Positions 19,201 to 25,794 of a DNA stretch of 64,000 nucleotides are shown here, piece after piece. This DNA is from an uncultured Christensenella sp. (GTDB taxonomy: Bacteria > Bacillota > Clostridia > Christensenellales > CAG-917). Location of the stretch: the NCBI GenBank assembly GCA_910578325.1, contig CAJTQT010000003.1, positions 171,520-235,519 on the forward strand, written 5' to 3'. The notes beneath the pieces were generated by a model. That model was not told the DNA's origin. It worked only from the letters and a program-made list of their open reading frames with translations, and did not search any database. Both the position numbers and the translations under genes were made by a program. How positions within the stretch are numbered: the stretch's first letter is position 1; each line of letters starts with the position of its first letter.

Positions 19201-19548
19201 CGCGGCATAGAGTTCGCTGGCAAATCCCTCCGTCATACACGCATTGCCGTAGTATTCGAGTTTGTCGCGGTTGTCTGCGATAACTTTGCCTATCAGCATA
19301 ACCGAACCCTCGGGTGTAAGACACTTCTTTATATCTTTTCCGACAAGTCTGTCGGCAAGTCTTGTAAACGACATAACTTCTATGCCGAAAGTGCTCTCGA
19401 TTTCAAGCGAAGATATGAGTCCTCTTTCCACCGACGCGGTAAATCTGTCGGGAGCAATGACTATATTGTTCTCGCCCAACCTATTTTTCAGATGTTTTAG
19501 AACTCCCCTGTACGCATAACGGGAGGTATTTGAAACGACTATTTTCAT
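16285..19548 (-). CDS. addB: AddB, inactivated-helicase nuclease subunit of AddAB, lacking Walker A
   Basis: The 1087-residue partner of AddA. The C-terminus has the RecB-family nuclease (GTVLHYVLEKFF, LKGTIDRIDTCDG, FAIIDYKTYKS) and the four cysteines of the iron-sulfur staple: one in FNCPYSHYFNY and three in CKKCRYAQICAYKDC (Cys1, Cys4 and Cys10 of that run, with a further Cys after). In Bacillus AddB the N-terminus has a GxxGxGKT loop; here the aligned stretch is MKIVVSNTSRYAY, so the ATP loop is gone. ATG 19548 sits 6 nt after a perfect -10 box and has no Shine-Dalgarno, which implies a leaderless mRNA. Confidence 0.93.
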   Translation of the reverse strand: MKIVVSNTSRYAYRGVLKHLKNRLGENNIVIAPDRFTASVERGLISSLEIESTFGIEVMSFTRLADRLVGKDIKKCLTPEGSVMLIGKVIADNRDKLEYYGNACMTEGFASELYAALTALRNSGISTQTLKENSDKLTPSLRAKTHDIALIYDGYSAALEGRHSDSSTRLYALAEYIKTNPQSVATTHFYCTDIYEFSAPELEILARLADNAMSLTIGLTSGYDNPNRRIYPDRVIAKLKNICADKVEIERNDERLEPATEAISKGLFSYGYEPVENGGKVELRKSGDRFKEVLALAVDIVGKVREGRRYRDFEIYASDVADYESEIKSVFTRYGIPFFIDKKELLSEQTKVRYILDAIACVRSGFRRREALDFVKNPLFSYILEGGENDVFLFENYILKYNIDRSRFFSEFTLCQDNSLRKGSFKSINKPDKTDIRENDVPEKVRKSLLFALSCFNSAQECNISSFVKAARKFLDGAEEAWRQHVEKLSALSAYYRKCAEQVDSKLDSVLSEIDEVLDYETDLAGFESVFKSMLKTLKIALVPTYLDCVFVGDGDSRFMGLGDVYVIGATNDKLPKQTGGGVVVSPKDEEYFAKLGIEITPNERQKSMTEKYFICDLMKKTHGKLTVSFPETGGGGNLRPSTVVSELRGMLNENGKPIEIKRVDFGNLSELGDGKYDIASKLFATEKSCYAEVLRNAVSGRAPLTENAVYGSAFACMAETDRNKLESLYDEPERIPLPADAYFAESTSVSRLETFFNCPYSHYFNYILSLRKRKDGRAEGTENGTVLHYVLEKFFTDMRDGRISDRGVIRQKAYAYFESAIKENGFEVLLEKADSGRQLLRVKEEGARVCEDLYDISMRSEFKPALLEAKIGEKGIKPMSLTVGDRKIALKGTIDRIDTCDGKFAIIDYKTYKSADLTLKELYYGQKIQLYIYMRAVENSLNAEPAGVFYLPIFAGFTEESTGRYKYKGQATDSLETLARLDSAVVDEPQSAVIPYKVNARGELNPEVHLSKKGFDTLGDYAVRLAAKGAEEIINGYIKPSPLKDACKKCRYAQICAYKDCCERKTSKATAESFVSDTQEAEKDND

Positions 19549-19554
19549 ACTTCG

Positions 19555-19583
19555 ATTATAACAGCACCGACGTACCATTTCAA
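19555..19583 (-). promoter_or_regulatory. addBA promoter, leaderless type
   Basis: On the minus strand -35 TTGAAA (19583-19578), 17 bp, then -10 TATAAT (19560-19555). Only CGAAGT separates the -10 from the addB ATG, so the transcript should begin at or next to the start codon. Confidence 0.85.
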
Positions 19584-19735
19584 TCCCATAGCGGAAATAA
19601 ATAAAAATTAACAATTTTTATTTATTTAAAGTTATATTATGGATATAAATCATACAAAAGCCACAGTTTTAACCGCGAAATTGCGGGCTTATCTGACAAA
19701 AACGCATTTCATATAAACAATTGACCGCGATTTAA

Positions 19736-19763
19736 TTGCGGATATCTTTTTTTATGTTATAAT
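19736..19763 (+). promoter_or_regulatory. Promoter of the lipoprotein gene, leaderless type
   Basis: -35 TTGCGG (19736-19741), 16 bp, and perfect -10 TATAAT (19758-19763); seven bases (TACAGAT) then the ATG. No Shine-Dalgarno is present. CCGC...GCGG inverted repeats (for example 19724-19740) lie just upstream and could be an operator. Confidence 0.75.
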
Positions 19764-19770
19764 TACAGAT

Positions 19771-20655
19771 ATGAAAAAGACTGTACTGATTATATTCGTA
19801 GTGGCAATGGTCGCCGTGCTCGGCGTCGGGCTGACTGCGTGCAACAACGCGACTCCGCAAGGGCAACTTGCAAACCTGCTCACCGACCACAATCACGAGA
19901 CCTTTGTCTATGACGTTGTAAACACCAAAGACAATTCGACTGGCGTTTACACCGTAAATCTCGACGCGTTCAATAAGGACGCAACCGTTGAATTCGGCAA
20001 CCGCACTCTCGAAAACGTACAAAAAGGCATCCGCGTTCAAGGCGAACTCGTTTTCGGAAATACTAAGTATGTTATGGGTTGCTATTACAACCTCGTAAGC
20101 GGCACAAGTTTTATGACGCCTGCTTATTCTTTCCGTACCGTTACTGTTGACGGAACGCAGACGTTCTCTATGCAAGGCAGATATGTCGGAGGCTCGTTCG
20201 AATGCGAACGCTATATCGGCGAAGACACTCTTCTCAACTCCGTAAAAGCAAGCGGCACCGTTTTCGACAATAACCAGTTTCAACAGGTTCTGCGCTCGGT
20301 AACCACTTTCGGCTCGGGACTTACACTGTCATTCACGACGCCGATAGCGTCCGCTACCACCGTGACCACGGCGTCGCTTACGGCAAATTGCTCTTCTACG
20401 GCTAAAATCAAGGATACTGGATATACCGATTCCGTCGAGGATTTGAAAGAAGAAGGCATCGACTGCTACGTGGTTTATATCTCCCGCGCGACCGAAGTCA
20501 AAGGAATGTCTCAAACTCTTTACTATGCCGTAGACAATATCAAAGTACAAGGCTGGTCGATGAAAAACGTACTCGTCAGAATCGTCGAGCCGTTTACTTC
20601 CGACGGCAAAAGATACGATATGGTCTATTCCCTGAAAACCGCAACTCTCTCATAA
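19771..20655 (+). CDS. Hypothetical lipoprotein
   Basis: The 294-residue protein starts with a type II signal peptide (MKKTVLIIFVVAMVAVLGV) and a lipobox LTAC, so Cys24 would be lipidated and the rest held on the outer face of the membrane. The remainder is beta-rich with many Thr, Ser, Asn and Tyr; I recognise no family. A clear terminator follows, so it is monocistronic. It is divergent from addB, and both genes appear to be transcribed without a leader. The Lgt that would lipidate it is encoded at 28186-29286. Confidence 0.85.
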   Translation: MKKTVLIIFVVAMVAVLGVGLTACNNATPQGQLANLLTDHNHETFVYDVVNTKDNSTGVYTVNLDAFNKDATVEFGNRTLENVQKGIRVQGELVFGNTKYVMGCYYNLVSGTSFMTPAYSFRTVTVDGTQTFSMQGRYVGGSFECERYIGEDTLLNSVKASGTVFDNNQFQQVLRSVTTFGSGLTLSFTTPIASATTVTTASLTANCSSTAKIKDTGYTDSVEDLKEEGIDCYVVYISRATEVKGMSQTLYYAVDNIKVQGWSMKNVLVRIVEPFTSDGKRYDMVYSLKTATLS

Positions 20656-20660
20656 TATAA

Positions 20661-20683
20661 GGCGCGCCGCAGCGCGCCTTTTT
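20661..20683 (+). terminator. Terminator of the lipoprotein gene
   Basis: A 7-bp GC stem GGCGCGC/GCGCGCC with loop CGCA is followed by TTTTT. The next 180 bases up to 20866 are AT-rich and hold nothing I recognise. Confidence 0.9.
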
Positions 20684-20865
20684 AATAAATAAATTTATGT
20701 CGTTATAATTCTAATATTTAAATATAACCGTAAGCATCTATAACCCAGATTTATATAACTCATATTATTATTTAGTATCTATATTATATAGCATATAATT
20801 ATTATGTATTATATATATAACATATTACTAACCTAAAACTAACCTATAAATCAGTAGCATAAAGG

Positions 20866-21180
20866 TTATTTTTTCTTTTTCTTAGGCTCGGGCAAATCAT
20901 CCGCAATTGCCGCTAATAAATTCCCTAAAAAATCTTTATCGCAAATGTTTTCCACCAACAGCGCAGGTTTAGCACCCTCGTAAGGCAATCCGTACTCTGC
21001 ATTCGGCAATAAGCCCAGTGCGGCAGGAGTAGGTTTTACCAACAACCTTTCGTTATAAACTCCGCCTATCACTTTCCCCTTGCAATATACAACGTATTCC
21101 CCCATCATAGCCCTGCACGACACCTCGCGCTCAACAAGTCCGCTCATTAGACTTTCCATATACTCTTTCGAAGTAGCCAC
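20866..21180 (-). CDS. TfoX N-terminal-domain protein
   Basis: The 104-residue protein is a stand-alone TfoX/Sxy N-terminal domain: SCRAMMGEYVVYCKGKVIGG and then LLVKPTPAALGLLP and ALLVENI match the family pattern. In Gammaproteobacteria the two-domain TfoX controls competence; the single-domain form in Firmicutes has no settled role. A poly-lysine tail (PEPKKKKK) ends it. The start is GTG 21180 with GGGAGG 6 nt upstream. Confidence 0.85.
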   Translation of the reverse strand: MATSKEYMESLMSGLVEREVSCRAMMGEYVVYCKGKVIGGVYNERLLVKPTPAALGLLPNAEYGLPYEGAKPALLVENICDKDFLGNLLAAIADDLPEPKKKKK

Positions 21181-21210
21181 TAATCGCCTCCCGCTTATAT
21201 TACTGACGAT

Positions 21211-21239
21211 ATTTTAACATAAAAGTTTTTCGAGTTCAA
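21211..21239 (-). promoter_or_regulatory. Promoter of the TfoX-like gene
   Basis: On the minus strand -35 TTGAAC (21239-21234), 17 bp, -10 TAAAAT (21216-21211). A diverging extended -10 (TGTTATAAT, around 21266-21274) serves the deaminase gene on the plus strand. Confidence 0.7.
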
Positions 21240-21302
21240 TAAATAGTTTTTTTAGCCGCATATTTATGTTATAATAGCAAAAACATCAATAGAGAGGTGT
21301 TT

Positions 21303-21773
21303 ATGACGACAGACGAAAAATTTATGTTGCACGCTATCGAACTTTCAAAACTCGCAGTCGAGCACGGCAACGAGCCATTCGGCGCGCTACTTGTAAAAGA
21401 CGGAGAGATAGTTTTCACAAACGAAAATCAAATCTACTCTGCAAACGACCCCACGTTTCACGCAGAAGCAGGACTGCTCAGAAGATTTTGCGCCCAGACG
21501 TCAATCGTTGATTTGAGCGAATATACACTGTATTCCAGTTGCGAACCTTGCTTTATGTGCTCAGGCGCAATGGTATGGATGAAACTGGGCAGACTCGTAT
21601 ACGGAGCAAGCAATGTAGATTTGAGCCAAATACTCAATGAAGAAGGTTGCGAGTGCAGCGAGATGGTTTTCAAAAATTCGCCTTATCATCAACCGAGTGT
21701 TACCGCGGGAGTGTTGCGAGATAAAGCGGTGGATGTTCTGAAAAACTATTTCTCTCAAAACGGAAAAGGCTGA
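21303..21773 (+). CDS. Zinc-dependent nucleoside/guanine deaminase family protein
   Basis: The 156-residue cytidine-deaminase-fold enzyme has the two zinc signatures: the HAE triad in TFHAEAGLLRRF, where Glu is the proton shuttle, and SSCEPCFMCSGAM (PCxxC). Sequence around EPFGALLVKDGEIV is typical of the guanine deaminase/TadA group. It lacks clear tRNA-binding features of TadA, so a free base or nucleoside is the likelier substrate. ATG 21303 has AGAGAGG 5 nt upstream; the GTG two codons earlier overlaps that site and is unlikely. Confidence 0.88.
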   Translation: MTTDEKFMLHAIELSKLAVEHGNEPFGALLVKDGEIVFTNENQIYSANDPTFHAEAGLLRRFCAQTSIVDLSEYTLYSSCEPCFMCSGAMVWMKLGRLVYGASNVDLSQILNEEGCECSEMVFKNSPYHQPSVTAGVLRDKAVDVLKNYFSQNGKG

Positions 21774-21868
21774 AAATATAACAAATTAAGCAAATATACA
21801 AAAAACTGTGTTCAACAATAAAAAAATTGTTGCAATTTTGTCGTAAATTTGGTATAGTATCAATGCTC

Positions 21869-21943
21869 GCGGGAGTGACTCAGTGGTAGAGTGTCACCTT
21901 GCCAAGGTGAAAGTCGCGGGTCCGAATCCCGTCTCCCGCTCCA
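21869..21943 (+). tRNA. tRNA-Gly (GCC)
   Basis: The acceptor stem GCGGGAG/CTCCCGC, D arm, anticodon arm TCACC-TTGCCAA-GGTGA with anticodon GCC, T arm GCGGG-TCCGAAT-CCCGT and an encoded CCA are all present. Confidence 0.97.
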
Positions 21944-21944
21944 C

Positions 21945-21969
21945 TTGCTGTGGCATATTGCCACAGCAA
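21945..21969 (+). other. Strong hairpin after tRNA-Gly
   Basis: A perfect 11-bp stem TTGCTGTGGCA/TGCCACAGCAA with a 3-nt loop starts 2 nt after the tRNA CCA. There is no T-run, so a 3'-processing or stabilising role is as likely as termination. Confidence 0.6.
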
Positions 21970-22023
21970 ATTGATATCTGACAGCGACGATGACCGCAAG
22001 TTGCGTATTTGTCGCAGAAGATT

Positions 22024-22099
22024 GCATCCTTAGCTCAGTTGGTAGAGCAACTGACTCTTAATCAGTGGGTCCAGGGTTCGAGTCCCTGAGGATGCACCA
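22024..22099 (+). tRNA. tRNA-Lys (CTT)
   Basis: Acceptor stem GCATCCT/AGGATGC, anticodon arm ACTGA-CTCTTAA-TCAGT with anticodon CTT, T loop GTTCGAG and encoded CCA. Confidence 0.97.
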
Positions 22100-22103
22100 A
22101 AAG

Positions 22104-22149
22104 AAGCCTCTGTTCGGTTGCCTTTTGAGGCGCAAAACGGGGGCTTTTT
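22104..22149 (+). terminator. Terminator after tRNA-Lys
   Basis: AAGCCTCTGTT (22104-22114) pairs fully, with two G-U pairs, with AACGGGGGCTT (22136-22146) around an inner GCCT/AGGC hairpin; TTTTT follows. The tRNA-Leu starts only 5 nt later. Confidence 0.7.
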
Positions 22150-22153
22150 ACTT

Positions 22154-22236
22154 GCAGATGTGGTGGAATTGGCAGACACGCTGGATTTAGGTTCCAGTGC
22201 GCAAGCGTATGAGTTCGAGTCTCTTCATCTGCACCA
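22154..22236 (+). tRNA. tRNA-Leu (TAG)
   Basis: Acceptor GCAGATG/CATCTGC, anticodon arm CTGGA-TTTAGGT-TCCAG with anticodon TAG, a short variable arm (TGCGCAAGCGT), T arm and encoded CCA. Confidence 0.96.
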
Positions 22237-22240
22237 CTCG

Positions 22241-22400
22241 AAAATGCACGTTGACATAACGTGCTTTTCTTTTTAAAAAGCACGAGTATGCCGCGTGCAT
22301 TTTCTCGTCGCTTCGCGCAAATGAATATTTGCTATCAATACAGTGTATCGTTGTAAACAACAAGAAGTGTTCCGCATATTCATTTGCTTGATGGCGCACT
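22241..22400 (+). repeat. Direct repeat copy A with long inverted arms
   Basis: About 160 bp repeated imperfectly at 22448-22608 (offset 208). A shared core runs from the poly-T (CTTTTTAAAAAGCACGAG) to ATTTTCTCGTC. Copy A contains inverted arms GCAAATGAATAT (22317-22328) and ATATTCATTTGC (22376-22387). No reading frame is evident. Confidence 0.7.
22246..22274 (+). terminator. Terminator after tRNA-Leu
   Basis: Stem GCACGTT/AACGTGC with loop GACAT, then TTTTCTTTTT. The same block, slightly diverged, recurs at 22448-22482 in the second repeat copy. Confidence 0.85.
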
Positions 22401-22447
22401 GCGGGCGCTTAAATCAATTCAGAGTTTTCGTACTAATAACACATTCG

Positions 22448-22608
22448 AAAAAGCCACGTTGTTATAATGTGTTTTTCTTTTTAAAAAGCACGAGTATGCC
22501 GCGTGCATTTTCTCGTCTCTGCCGCGCAAACGAATGTTCGCTATCATTCGTTGAGCCGCTGTAAACTCCCGCCTCGTTTCGCGCATTCGTTTGCTTGCTC
22601 GGCATACT
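22448..22608 (+). repeat. Direct repeat copy B with nested inverted arms
   Basis: Copy B keeps the pairing of copy A with changed bases: GCAAACGAATG (22526-22536) with CATTCGTTTGC (22584-22594). An outer 9-bp pair AGTATGCCG (22493-22501) with CGGCATACT (22600-22608) encloses it. Compensatory differences from copy A point to a selected secondary structure. Confidence 0.7.
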
Positions 22609-22635
22609 TCACTTTCTAACGGTCAAGTTTTTTAG

Positions 22636-22673
22636 TTGACAATATGTATAAATGAATATTACTATTAGTAATA
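22636..22673 (+). promoter_or_regulatory. padR promoter with palindromic operator
   Basis: -35 TTGACA (22636-22641), 18 bp, -10 TACTAT (22660-22665). A perfect palindrome TATTACTA-T-TAGTAATA (22657-22673) covers the -10, as expected for autorepression by the PadR protein encoded next. Confidence 0.65.
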
Positions 22674-22684
22674 AGGAAAGCAAA

Positions 22685-23218
22685 ATGGAAAACATAATTT
22701 TAGGCTTATTGTTGTTGCAGGCGCGAACAATATATCAATTACGGAAGCGCATAAATGACGGACTGAATTTAATGTACAGTTGCAGTATGGGCAGCATACA
22801 GTCCGCTATTAAAAAATTATTGCACAACGGATATATCACTGTCAGCGAGATAACAGAGCACGGAAAACTGAAAAAAATTTACATCATAACCGATAGCGGC
22901 AAAAACTGCTTTAATACGTGGATAAGCAGTCCTATCGATAACGGCGCGGCTAAAAATCCCGAACTGTCAAAAATATATTTTTTAGGATTCGCCGAAAGAG
23001 AAATCAGAATAAAACTAATAGAAAATTATATTGCCGATTTAAAAAAAACATATTCGGATTTAGAGAAAATATGTAACGAAGGCGAGACGCTGTCAATTGA
23101 GAATCAAAATAACGATATATTCTGTTATCAACTGCAAACGGCAATATACGGTCGCGATTTAATGAAGTTCAATATTGAATGGTACAAACGTTTATTAAAA
23201 CAGATAAGGAGAAAATAA
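22685..23218 (+). CDS. PadR-family transcriptional regulator
   Basis: The 177-residue protein has the PadR winged helix (ILGLLLLQARTIYQLRKRI, then SMGSIQSAIKKLLHNGYITV and a wing) and a C-terminal helical dimerisation arm with a Tyr/Trp-containing end (FNIEWYKRLLKQI). Such proteins repress nearby genes until a phenolic or antibiotic ligand binds. ATG 22685 is chosen since AAGGAAAG precedes it and an earlier in-frame ATG lies within the operator. It is co-directional with an alpha/beta hydrolase 1 nt downstream, which it probably controls. Confidence 0.85.
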   Translation: MENIILGLLLLQARTIYQLRKRINDGLNLMYSCSMGSIQSAIKKLLHNGYITVSEITEHGKLKKIYIITDSGKNCFNTWISSPIDNGAAKNPELSKIYFLGFAEREIRIKLIENYIADLKKTYSDLEKICNEGETLSIENQNNDIFCYQLQTAIYGRDLMKFNIEWYKRLLKQIRRK

Positions 23219-23219
23219 A

Positions 23220-24008
23220 ATGGAAACTTTATATCTCGACAATTCCCCTATTGCCTATTATATAGACGACACTGCGAATAAGGAATGGCTTGTTTTTATA
23301 CACGCCGCGTTTGTTGACCGCAGAATGTTTGAAAAGCAATTCGATTACTTTTCGGGCAAATATAATTTGCTGGCAGTCGATATTTTAGGGCACGGCAATT
23401 CCATTCACACGCGAAAAGGCGATAGCATTGATAAAATGTCCGACTGGTTAAACCGAATTTTTCAAAAGCATAATATCCCCGCCGCGCATTTTGTAGGCGT
23501 ATCTTTGGGCTCGGTTTTTATACAGGATTTTGCAAACAAATATGAAAATAAAGTGCTGTCGCTTTCTTGCTTCGGCGGATATGACATAAACAACTTTGAT
23601 ATAAAAAGACAAAATGCAAATTCAAAGGCGCAAATGAAAATGATGATAAAAGCATTGTTTTCTATAAAATCGTTTGCAAAGTCAAATAAAAAAATTTCGG
23701 CATACACCGACGAAGCGCAAACTGCTTTCTACAATTTGAATATAGAATTCCCAAAAAAATCATTTATGTATATGTCCGGACTGCAAAAACTTGTTAATAA
23801 ATATCCGAAAAGACAACGGCAATATGAATTGTTAGTCGGCTGCGGAGAACACGATATACCTATGGAAATAGAAATCGTGAACGAATGGGCAGAATATGAA
23901 AATTGCGATAAAATAATTTTTAAAGGCGCAGGACACTGTGTAAATATGGATACCCCGCAGGATTTTAATACAAGTTTGGAAAAGTTCCTGCAAAAATGCA
24001 ATAAATAA
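23220..24008 (+). CDS. Alpha/beta hydrolase
   Basis: The 262-residue cytosolic protein has the full catalytic set: nucleophile elbow GVSLGS (Ser about 95), acid Asp in CGEHDIPM, and base His in GAGHCVNMDTP. The oxyanion region is FIHAAFVDRRMF, where the usual HGxG is replaced by HAAF. AAGGAG precedes the ATG, which lies 1 nt after the padR stop. Substrate is unknown; linkage to PadR hints at detoxification of a small ester or lactone. Confidence 0.88.
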   Translation: METLYLDNSPIAYYIDDTANKEWLVFIHAAFVDRRMFEKQFDYFSGKYNLLAVDILGHGNSIHTRKGDSIDKMSDWLNRIFQKHNIPAAHFVGVSLGSVFIQDFANKYENKVLSLSCFGGYDINNFDIKRQNANSKAQMKMMIKALFSIKSFAKSNKKISAYTDEAQTAFYNLNIEFPKKSFMYMSGLQKLVNKYPKRQRQYELLVGCGEHDIPMEIEIVNEWAEYENCDKIIFKGAGHCVNMDTPQDFNTSLEKFLQKCNK

Positions 24009-24180
24009 AAACGGCGAGCGCTTATTCTGTATTCGCCGACAGCGAATATCAAGTGTTCAACGTCGCCGTACGACCGCGGAAATCCATAGACAGGAAGAAA
24101 ACATAGAATATTCGGGAGGACGGAATTTGACATATACGTTAAAGACATCTATGAAACAGTAAAAGACTGATAATTTTCAG
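24005..24180 (+). other. Possible degraded coding remnant
   Basis: After the hydrolase stop, overlapping short frames read like broken protein sequence: SEYQVFNVAVRPRKSIDRKK then a stop, and EFDIYVKDIYETVKD ending at the TGA at about 24170. A frameshifted relic of a small gene would explain this. No family is recognised. The following bases to 24278 are AT-rich with no clear signal. Confidence 0.25.
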
Positions 24181-24292
24181 AAAAAAATCTCGGTTTAGTT
24201 AAAAGGGTTCTCAGTTTTATTAATTTACAAAAATTTTTCTTAAAAACCTTATCATAACGGCTTTGCCGTGCTTATAGTTGGAGGCTTTCTAT

Positions 24293-24703
24293 ATGCCAGT
24301 TATAATCTATAAATTTGTAGACGGCACGACGAACGCCGTTGAGGTTGCGGACGAAATTTATTTGATACACTTAGAGTTATTACAGCAAGAAAAAAATAAT
24401 TATCGTCGCGAAACAAGGCGGCACACATCCTTATATTACTTTACCGATATGGGCATAGAATTTGAGGACAAGCGCGTCGATATACTTGCGGAGATTATAC
24501 GGAAAGAAAATATAGAGCGCGTACGTAAAGAAATTATGACGTTAACGGATAGACGGCGAGACTTAGTACATAAAGCCTTTTACGATGAAATGAAATATAG
24601 AGCGATAGCAGAACAAGCAGGAGTATCTCCCTCTGCAATATCAGAAAGAATGTCGAGGCTGCGCAATCAATTACAAAAGAAATTATCTGATTGGTCGTTT
24701 TAA
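24293..24703 (+). CDS. Sigma-70-like helix-turn-helix protein of mobile-element type
   Basis: The 136-residue protein begins MPVIIYKFVDGTTNAVEV, a beta-rich N-terminus, and has a sigma region 4-like C-terminal HTH (LTDRRRDLVHKAFYDEMKYR, then AIAEQAGVSPSAISERMSRL). Small proteins of this build are common in integrated elements of gut Firmicutes. GGAGG lies 8 nt before ATG 24293; a TTG start 5 codons earlier is unlikely. No other mobile genes are seen nearby except the possible remnant just upstream. Function is unproven. Confidence 0.7.
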   Translation: MPVIIYKFVDGTTNAVEVADEIYLIHLELLQQEKNNYRRETRRHTSLYYFTDMGIEFEDKRVDILAEIIRKENIERVRKEIMTLTDRRRDLVHKAFYDEMKYRAIAEQAGVSPSAISERMSRLRNQLQKKLSDWSF

Positions 24704-24920
24704 TTCTCTTTTCCGATACACAATAGCGTGATGCGTATTTTCAAATGTACAACTTAGTTTATATTTAGTATTCTCTTGTATCAACATCGTATCGTCAAGA
24801 AATCTATTCGATAAGCAAAAACCGCTTTGACAATGTACGATACTTGTTGAATATAAGTTAAAACATTTGACAGGAAGACATATTCAAACAAAAATACTCT
24901 GTTTCCCCGCGCAAACATCA

Positions 24921-25703
24921 TTATACATTGATTTTCTGTTGCAAAAGCCAAAGTTTCATTACAAGAGATTGAGGTAGAATTTTGGAGGCTACGTGTGTAA
25001 ACTTGGTATAAAGCCCATACACTGACATACTTTTACCCGCATCCGCGTCCTTCACCGCCTTTTGCGCAACTACGTCGGGCTCGTGCATATCCACAAACTT
25101 ATTTGTACCGCGTTTTGCGCCTATGCAGGCGCGTTCGTACAGCCCCGTGCTCATCCAACCGGGGCAAACGGCGATTGCCGTTATTCCTCTGTCTTCGAGT
25201 TCTACGTTCAAAGCACGCGTGTAATGTCTCAAAAAGACTTTCGTCGCCCCGTATATATTCTGGAACGGCAACGGCTGAAAAGAGGCTTGCGATGATATGT
25301 TTATAATTCTGTCTCCCCTTTCCATAAACGGAAGGCAGACTAAACACAGTGCAACCGCCGCGCCTACGTTCAGATCTATCATATTCAGCGATACGTCGGT
25401 ATCTATGTCCCCGTACGCGCAGAATTTGGCAAATCCCGCGCAGTTTATCAGATACCTTACCCTGACGTTGTTTTCTTTAAGCATATCCGCGATAATTTTA
25501 TAATTGTTTCTGTCCGTCAAATCCATAGGAATGACTTTGATAATATCGCCGAACTCATCTCTCAATCTATTGAGATTTTCTTCTCCGCGCGCGATAGTCC
25601 AAATTTCGTCCAAACCGTCCTTTGCCGCCAACAACCGGACAAACTCTTTTCCAAAGCCTCCGCTCGCGCCTGTAACAATTGCTATTTTTCTTTTTGTATC
25701 CAT
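24921..25703 (-). CDS. Short-chain dehydrogenase/reductase
   Basis: The 260-residue Rossmann enzyme has the NAD(P) motif TGASGGFGKEF (residues about 11-20), NCAGFAKF, the catalytic Ser in INISSQASF, and YGATKVFLRHY with the Tyr-x3-Lys pair. The C-terminus ends in a hydrophobic segment like membrane-attached SDRs of the KDSR/HSD17B12 type, so a lipid or steroid substrate is possible. Its ATG directly follows a hairpin whose 3' arm contains the only ribosome-site-like bases (GGGGCGG), suggesting translational or transcriptional attenuation. Confidence 0.9.
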   Translation of the reverse strand: MDTKRKIAIVTGASGGFGKEFVRLLAAKDGLDEIWTIARGEENLNRLRDEFGDIIKVIPMDLTDRNNYKIIADMLKENNVRVRYLINCAGFAKFCAYGDIDTDVSLNMIDLNVGAAVALCLVCLPFMERGDRIINISSQASFQPLPFQNIYGATKVFLRHYTRALNVELEDRGITAIAVCPGWMSTGLYERACIGAKRGTNKFVDMHEPDVVAQKAVKDADAGKSMSVYGLYTKFTHVASKILPQSLVMKLWLLQQKINV

Positions 25704-25753
25704 AAAAACCGCCCCTTGTCTATCACAGTATGATTTGCAATTCGGGCGGTTTT
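25704..25753 (-). promoter_or_regulatory. 5'-leader hairpin overlapping the SDR ribosome site
   Basis: On the minus strand AAAACCGCCC (25753-25744), a 29-nt loop and GGGCGGTTTT (25714-25705) form a 10-bp stem that ends 1 nt before the ATG. It resembles an intrinsic terminator with its T-run touching the start codon, and it would also hide the GGGGCGG bases. Confidence 0.6.
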
Positions 25754-25794
25754 ATGCTTTGAAAGTATAAGTTATAGCCTATCCTAAATGGAAA

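Noticed and set aside
22241..22608. CRISPR array
   Set aside because: There are only two long, imperfect copies with internal palindromes and no regular spacers, and no cas genes are nearby.
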